Shown: piece by piece, positions 57,690 through 64,000 of the stretch
Position numbering within the stretch: position 1 is the first letter of the stretch
Layout of the letters: every line of letters starts with the position of its first letter
NCBI GenBank assembly: GCA_037951105.1
Contig: JBAMJV010007169.1
Span: 1-64,000, forward strand
DNA length: 64,000 nucleotides
Origin: Echinarachnius parma
Taxonomy: Eukaryota > Echinodermata > Echinoidea > Clypeasteroida > Echinarachniidae
Reading direction: 5' to 3'
The notes under the pieces: generated by a model
Databases searched by the model: none
Seen by the model: only the letters and a program-made list of their open reading frames with translations
What the model was told of the DNA's origin: nothing
Program-made: the position numbers and the translations under genes

Positions 57690-58230
57690 AGCTGGAAGGA
57701 GATATGCATGTTTGCTACAGGTACACATGTATGAATGTTTGGTGAGAAGAGGAATGGTGGGAGCATATAACCAGGGAAATTGGAGTTCATATAACTTTAG
57801 AAATGGGTTCTAATAAAAGATCTGCAAAATGAAAAAATTATGTGTGATATTGATTTCCACGGGGAGACACTTGTGCAAATAGGTCAATCCGACAGGTATT
57901 TTGGTCATACAATCAAAAGAATGAGGTCAAAGGCAGATGCCGCTTTGCACAGCCTTAGATTTTCATCACAGATAAACCAAATAGGATAAAATATGCATTT
58001 GTGCTACAGGTCTAAATGTTTCGGCATATTTAACACTTGAAAGCCCTCGAAAATGGACATAAATGATACAAAATGAAGAAAAAATTGCATGAGATTGATT
58101 TCCATGGGGAAATGCTTGTGTAAGTGGGTCAATCTAATGGGAACCGTGTATTATTGTGGGTCATATGAACTAAAGAATGGGGTCAAAACGAGATGAATTT
58201 AAACCGCTTTTCACAGCCTAACCTACATTT
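57690..58230 (+). repeat. Two-copy tandem duplication, unit about 290 bp
   Basis: ATATGCAT..GCTACAGGT, ATTGATTTCCA[CT]GGGGA, TGTGCAAATAGGTCAATC and CTTTGCACAGCCTTA blocks appear in the same order starting near 57700 and 57990. Confidence 0.7.
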
Positions 58231-58292
58231 CAAAAGAACCTAAATCTGAGAACAGGACCTCACAGATTGGCACCCATTGCACATAAGACCTT

Positions 58293-58579
58293 GGGGGGTC
58301 TTTCACAAACTTCCGAAGTCGAACTTAAGACTATTAATGCAGACTTAACAATTATGGAAAGCAAATGTAAAATTGTTAAACGAGTTCCTTAAACAGGCCT
58401 AACATTTTGATAGAAATGATTTAGACTTCAAGTTATTGATGTGAAATTTTGTGGAAAGTTTCAAATATTCACATTTGTGCTATTGAATATGTTTAATTCT
58501 GAAGCTACACATGGATTTCCATGAATTTTAAGTCTGACTTAGTGTTAAGTTCAACATTGGATCTTTGTGAAACACCCCC
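58293..58579. mobile_element. MITE with GGGGGGTCTTTCACAAA ends
   Basis: Left GGGGGGTCTTTCACAAACTT then CGAACTTAAGACT; right AAGTCTGACTTAGTGTTAAG then TTTGTGAAACACCCCC, an imperfect inverse. 287 bp, AT-rich interior, no frame. Confidence 0.7.
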
Positions 58580-59339
58580 TGGGGCCTAAAGACCTAAATG
58601 CTGTTTGGAAGCATGACTAGAACCTGCCACCTTGGTGAAAGAGCATATTTGGTTGAAAATTAATTTTTGATAATGTCACCCCACCCATTGACTGAGCCCC
58701 TAATCAAAATGACAATGAACCAATTAAAGTGTCAAATGCGATCAGATGAAGTTTTATATGGTGTGGTTGAAAAACATGGCAGCCTCCAGTGCTCAGTCAA
58801 AACAGTTGATATTGGTTTTTAAAAAAATAATTTTTCATTATTAGTGATACCCAAGAGGAAATATACGATTAAAAGTGACAAGAATTCTGCACTTATTACG
58901 AACAGCAAGTGAAAATTCCAGCTTTTCCTTCCCCTTTAACCACATATCAAAATGGCTAGATGGGCTTAAAAAAAACTTGAATTACAAGTGCTTTTGAATA
59001 TTTTTTAAAATATTAAAGTGACATATATTTTATTCACATCCCCAGATTTGAGAGATTTAGAATTAAGAATTGGCTTTTATTGCATTCTGCAGGCATTTTA
59101 TGAAGGTTAAATAGAAGGGACCCCATGAATTAATTGCACATGTTTACCTTGAAGCCCCCCTCCCCTTCCAAGCAAGTTAGCTTTGGATTGAATAACCAAT
59201 CGTTGATTACTTTTTGCTGGTCTAGAAAAACTCTTTCCAATCAAGCGGCCCTCCCTAACTAAGTAATCCCATGTTCGGATGAAATTCAGCGCATCGATGT
59301 GATGGAACCAGTCTATGTTTACATACAGAGCTGCGTCTG

Positions 59340-59500
59340 TTTGACGAAGCGAGATTTCTGTTTGACAAATCTTTTGCCACCAACGTATTCGTATTTGATC
59401 AATCTCTTGCCACCAAATTATTCCTATTTGACAAATCTTTTGCTGCCAAATTATTCCTATTTGTCGAGTCTCTTTCCACCAAATTACTTTTGCTGTCAGT
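59340..59500 (+). repeat. 33 bp minisatellite, about four units
   Basis: Units of the type TTTGACAAATCTTTTGCCAC plus CAAATTATTCCTA follow each other with an exact 33 bp period. The plus frame therefore reads an 11-residue repeat (TNLLPPNYSYL with variants). There is no splice site or longer frame to support expression. Confidence 0.8.
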
Positions 59501-59814
59501 TTATTAATCCAGAGGCAGGACGCACATCAGTCTGATGGCATGAGCACATTTGCATTACAAATTGGTGCGTAATTTGTTACTCTGCTTTGAAGGGGATTGC
59601 GTATACCTGTAACCATTAATGAGCTCTTTGTAGGAATTGCATGCAAATTTTTACAAAAGAGTTTGATTAATTAGACCCTGGATCATGCATAATTGAATTA
59701 TATAAACCCTACTGAAATGTTATCTTGAAATATTCAGAGTTGTTAAATCATGCCTTTGTATATTTGTGTATTCATCTTTCAGTGGTAAAGTAAATAGTTC
59801 CTTCAGAAACAGTA

Positions 59815-61823
59815 GGGCAATTCCAAGCAAACATTGACATAACCACTGATTTTTCAAATTCGTTGTACCATAACAAATTTGGTATCAAATGAAAGCTAAA
59901 AGATTGAACTTTCCAAAAATGTATTTTGTTTTTGAAAAAAAAAATTGTAAACTATTATTTTATTGTTAATATATAGCATAAATTAATTTTCAGTTATTTT
60001 CACAAAACATTCAATTAAATATTAAGCATAAAAGAACTGCGAAAAGGAGTTTTCATAAAATTTTAATTCAGTGTTGATAGGATCATTGCTTCAATTTTTC
60101 AGATAAATATCAATTTCGTCATTTTCGCTCTTCGTTCCGCTTCAGTGAGTGTCTCATTTACAATCATTAATATGTCACGGCGTTACACTAAAAACATATA
60201 TTTTTAATATTTCTGGAAAAATATGAATGGGAATGAAATAATTTTTTGTTTTCTCTGTATTAGCCCATAGGGCTATAATATGCATGCTGAATAGCAGCAT
60301 TATCTTTTACCACTTATTAATATAATCAATATCAATTTGGTCACGGCGTTACGTTTTGTGTAACGCCGTGACGCTACCTACTGGATTCCCATTGACATAA
60401 CACAGTAGACATAATCAAATAGTGTAAGATATTTTTTGTAGGTATGCTTGGGCATTGCTCATGCTATAATTATATGAATAGGGTCAGTTGATAATGTTTC
60501 CATCTCAAAGTTACCCGAGTCATGTATGTGTATGGGTTGTATGTCCGTCTGTCTGTATGTGCATCTGTACATCAGTGTTCTTTTTTTTGCAATATCTCAA
60601 GAATCGTTGGATGGATTTCGTTCAAACTTTGTACAATCCATGTATTTAGAGGTACGGATTATTGGATATGATTTTGGTCAGTGAGGTCAAAGGTCAAAGG
60701 TCACATAGCTAACAAATATGCAAAAATTATATTATTATCAAGATAGTTTGAGAATCCTTGAAGGATAATATGATAATAATACTGGTATGCGTCCAGTGAA
60801 GTATATGACCTGATTAGGGAATGGGGTCATGGGAGGTCATAGGTCAACAGGTCAAAATATTGTTGTTTTTTTTCTCACAATTAAGTTCCAGAATCAATGT
60901 TAGAAAGAGTACTGTAGGTAAAAGACAATTTTCTGAAACTGTTTGGGGCACAGGTCAAAGGTCACTCGGATAATTACCAATTCAAAGACAAACATTTACT
61001 AACTCTGAAATCATGTTACATGAAACAAATCACTTGCAAATATGCACTGTGCAGACCAAAAATTAAACATTTGTATGTTATTTTGAGAAACAAGGTCAAA
61101 GGTCAGATGTCAAAGGTCTCATATTTCATTGTTACATTTAAGTATGTATTTTGGTTTTAATATTTGATGGTTCCATTAACTAACTTCTGAAATAGATAAG
61201 AATTTCAATTATGTCCTAAAAGATTTTTTGATCAATAGAGGGCGCTGTGCTGCAAATTTGTGTCATGCGGATGATCATTTAATAGCATCTTGGTTATATC
61301 ACCCATTCATCTAGTTCTTTATTGATTCTGAATCACTACATTAAAATTATATCATATTATTCATCTCTTTAATATCTCCCATATATATAACATGTACAAT
61401 TCAGAGGTCACGGCGTTACAGTCACGGCGTTACAGTGCATAGATACATTTATGATATCATATTTACTATGAGCATTGGATTTTTTCTACATTTTTATTTG
61501 GATGTTCTAGCTTGATGTCTAGTACAAAGAATCAATGTGACAAAAGTGCAAAATGTTCCTGTAGTTCACAGAGTTTACTTAGTTTCTTAGCATGTAAGAA
61601 ACCCTTGTCTTTTTGCCGTCACGGTGTTACGGCAGATATTGATATTCATAATTAATAATTTATTGGGAATTTTGGTTTTCTTGCCTATTGTAAATTATTG
61701 GTAGGATAGTGGTTACAGATGCATATCAAAAGTTGGTTCTAGATATTTAGATTTTATGAGTTATTTGGACTTTCATTGTGAGAAACACCCTCTGACCGTC
61801 ACGGCGTTTGCTTGGAATTGCCC
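59815..61823. mobile_element. 2 kb DNA transposon with 18 bp ends and TCACGGCGTTAC motifs
   Basis: GGGCAATTCCAAGCAAAC (59815-59832) is exactly inverted at 61806-61823. AGTA flanks both sides (59811-59814, 61824-61827), a 4 bp target duplication. Five perfect copies of TCACGGCGTTAC occur (60175, 60341, inverted 60360, 61408, 61422), with near-copies at 61619 and 61799, the last running into the right terminus. The pair at 60341-60371 forms a 12 bp stem with a 7-base loop. The middle (60500-61130) is another dispersed-repeat-like stretch rich in AGGTCAAAGGTCA. No transposase frame: non-autonomous. Confidence 0.8.
60660..61115. repeat. Cluster of AGGTCA half-sites within the 2 kb element
   Basis: GAGGTCAAAGGTCAAAGGTC near 60687, AGGTCATAGGTCAACAGGTC near 60836, CAGGTCAAAGGTCA near 60952 and AAGGTCAAAGGTCAGATG near 61094. 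The spacing of one base equals the DR1 pattern bound by HNF4/RXR-type nuclear receptors. Whether it binds anything is unknown; it may only be a repeat motif. Confidence 0.6.
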
Positions 61824-61999
61824 AGTACGCACAAATCTCTTTAGTTTTCTTCTGTATTTTTTGTTGAGGGGAAGGGTGGAATGAAAAATGAGATACTCTA
61901 TCAGCCATATGTTTTTTGAACTTGTAATTCTTTGCACTGGGACTGTATCTCTACCCAGAGCTCTACCTCCAATTCTCCATCCATTCAGTTAAAATGAAG

Positions 62000-63076
62000 A
62001 CGTTGTCCATTGTTCCAATCCCAGGGTATCAGCCTGCCAGGGTTATAACTCATACACCTCATGAATTCGCAGGTCTGTTGTTGAAAAGAAATTTATTTAG
62101 ATCAAACAAAATAAAGCTGTATAGCTGTTTACTGAACTTTGAACTCTTAAACTTAGGATGTAATTTGTAGAAAGTAAGATTTTAACTTAAACCCCGTCCT
62201 GGGAGAAATAGACCTTACCTCGATTTTACCCGAGCGACATGTGGATAAGAAACAGTAGGGGGTCTGGTCGTAAAACACGCGGCGAGCCTTCGGCCGCAGT
62301 CTTAATCAGCCATCCGCAAAATCCTCACTCGGGTAGGTTACCATAACAACCGCACCTCCCTATCACGCGAACAGCTGGGGCGACATGGAGTATCGGCGCG
62401 CGCTTTTTTTTTTTTTCACGGCCATGGCGTCATCAACCCAGGTAACGTTCCGCGCTCGTCTTAATAGGCCGTTTATCAGGATGTCGTCCGGACGTTACCG
62501 CGCTATCACCCTGGCCCGACTAGGGTGAATCTCACCCCGATGTCGTCCGGATGTCGTCCTGATGTTAACCCGATTGGAGCTTCTTAATAGAAACGGTGTA
62601 GGATCTCATCCGGACAACATCAGGACGTCACCGCGACTATTTTTCTTGATTAAGAAGGGGTCTTAATCGGAATGGTGTAGGATCTCATTCGGATAACATC
62701 AGGACGTTACCACGACTATTTTTTTTGGTTAAGACTGGGTTTGAGAGCAAGGAATGTAACTCTACATTCAGCTAAAGATGTCAATTGTTTCATCCCAGCT
62801 AGGGTATCAACCTGCCAGGGTTATAACTCATACACCTCATGAATGCAGGCTCTGTTGTTGAAAAGAAATTTATGAAGAATAAACAAAAATTAAGTACTTT
62901 CTCCTGCTGTATAGCTGTTTGATGAACTTTTAACTCTTGAACTTGGATGTAATTCTTGGAAAGTAAATCTATCGCCACGTTCGGTTAGATACAGCGCTCA
63001 TTGTTTCACCCCTGTCAGGGTTATGATTCACAACCTCATGATTGCAAAGATTTGCTTAATGTTGTTTGTTCTTTCA
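62000..63076 (+). repeat. Segmental duplication, period about 780 bp, with an inner tandem repeat
   Basis: 62010-62190 and 62785-62970 share GCCTGCCAGGGTTATAACTC, CATACACCTCATGAAT, CTGTTGTTGAAAAGAAATTT and GCTGTATAGCTGTTT. A third shorter piece is at 63000-63060. Between them, 62578-62740 is a two-copy tandem repeat of about 78 bp (GGTGTAGGATCTCATCCGGA type), preceded by related GATGTCGTCCGGA motifs (62480-62560) that are CpG-rich. Confidence 0.75.
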
Positions 63077-63324
63077 GAGGACAGGTGGGCGAGATAAGGA
63101 TACCTTGAAGACAAATCATTGGCAGATGTTTTTCATCCATCATAGTCAATGTGTAAAAAACATTTTCTTGTCTTGTCAGTTTGGTAACATGATGATATGC
63201 CCATTTTTCAAATTCTTAAATTGTGTTCCATCCATCAAAATAAACATAAAAATCATGCTTTGGCAGTTGTGTGCAATCTATCATAGTCAAAATGTGAAAC
63301 AATCACGTTCTTATCTGAAAAGTA

Positions 63325-63475
63325 GGTCGGATTCGTAAATCAAGTGCGCAGTGCCATCTATTCTTGTGAACGCCTTGTGCACGGTGCGTAATACACACTG
63401 GCTCACTGTTATGCAGTGCGCACAAACTAGCCTAGTTCAAAATGGCGATCCGCAACGTAGAATCCCCACACATTA
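63325..63475 (+). repeat. Dispersed repeat family G, copy
   Basis: AGTGCCATCTATTCTTGTGA, GCACGGTGCGTAATACACAC, TATGCAGTGCGCACAAACTA and GTAGAATCCCCACACATTA match 39549-39705 in order. Both include AAAATGGCGA. Confidence 0.65.
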
Positions 63476-64000
63476 ATTAAGTCAGCCGTAAAAGTTGAGG
63501 GTGAATGATATTACCTCACCAATAACTCCCAGAAGTGCACTTGTGTGCTGTAATGATCTTCCCTCTCAATTTTAGATGAATTCCTGAATTTGTGCTATTA
63601 TTCCAGGCTGTTTTGTTAATCCCAAATAAAGTGACTTTGTTTTCTAAAGTGAATGCATTACTTGTCCATTGTTTAAACTTGTGACCCAAGACAGGCGCTA
63701 ATGAAAGTGTGTTATATAGCCTTTCTCACGTGCCTTCTTACTCAGTTTGCTGCATTAAATTATCTTCAAAAAGTAGTGATATTTATTATACCTCTAGGTT
63801 GCTCAACTCCGCGGAGAACAAATGTCAACTCATCCTTGTCTTTTGATTCAGCGGAGAAAAGTTGAAGATGAGATCTATCATCTTATCCTACTTCTCTGTA
63901 CATAACTCACAGTATAATAGACTAGTGTTGAAAATTGATGCTTTCCTTTTCCCCAAATCTCCCACTGAAAGTCACACCTTAGAGAATTTGCCTATTGTTC

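Larger units (their letters stand above)
21492..64000 (+). other. Presumed long intron 1 of the xylosyltransferase-like gene
   Basis: Follows the GTAAGT donor. In 42 kb I found no open segment with a convincing acceptor, donor and recognisable domain, so the next exon is probably outside the window; vertebrate XYLT1 also has a very long first intron. Nearly all dense sequence features here are transposons or tandem repeats, listed separately. Stretches between listed elements (for example 22515-23160, 28860-29330, 50030-50690, 63480-64000) are AT-rich with nothing recognised. A separate nested gene cannot be excluded. Confidence 0.5.

Noticed and set aside
63066..63338. 90-codon plus-strand frame after a TTCTTTCAG acceptor-like site
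   Set aside because: The acceptor phase could fit the xylosyltransferase-like exon 1, but the peptide has no recognisable domain, no good donor follows, and the site lies at the end of a segmental duplication.
1..64000. tRNA, rRNA or other structured RNA genes
   Set aside because: No cloverleaf with A and B boxes or rRNA-like block was recognised by eye; a covariance-model scan would be needed to exclude small ones.

Overview
The window is animal nuclear DNA: AT-rich, intron-dominated, full of small inverted-repeat transposons, LINE remnants, tandem repeats and poly-G/C runs, with almost no long open frames. The two genes recognised and the repeat types suggest a marine invertebrate deuterostome, most likely an echinoderm of sea-urchin type. 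That is an inference; a hemichordate, cephalochordate or mollusc cannot be excluded.

Two protein-coding genes are supported, each by its 5' exons only, and they diverge from a spacer of about 4 kb. On the minus strand, exon 1 (17248-16960) and exon 2 (4254-3991) encode a signal peptide, a 12-cysteine IGFBP-type domain and a six-cysteine segment matching the amino end of CRIM1 (cysteine-rich motor neuron 1, a secreted or membrane BMP modulator). The exons share phase 1 across a 12.7 kb intron, and the rest of the gene lies left of the window. On the plus strand, 21258-21491 is the first coding exon of a type II membrane protein that looks like peptide O-xylosyltransferase, the enzyme that starts proteoglycan chains. 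It ends at a strong phase-0 donor (GTAAGT). No later exon was recognised, so 21492-64000 is probably a long first intron.

Layout: 1-3990, CRIM1-like intron 2; 3991-4254, exon 2, followed in the intron by decayed copies of its own 5' part; 4255-16959, intron 1, with several MITEs, a LINE scrap and a tandem array; 16960-17248, exon 1; 17249-21257, divergent spacer with a MITE and a dead jockey-like reverse transcriptase that itself carries a 136 bp foldback insertion; 21258-21491, xylosyltransferase-like exon 1; 21492-64000, intron with most of the mobile DNA.

The mobile DNA falls into recurring families with more than one copy here: four TTAA-flanked MITE families, a TAA-flanked 234 bp element, hAT-like elements with 8 bp target duplications, a palindrome-centred element, a Helitron-like element, and a 2 kb element with 18 bp inverted ends and repeated TCACGGCGTTAC motifs. 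Several are nested, which gives relative insertion ages. I saw no CRISPR array, operon or microbial system. Boundaries were read by eye and may be off by a few bases; family names rest on termini and target duplications, not on database searches.
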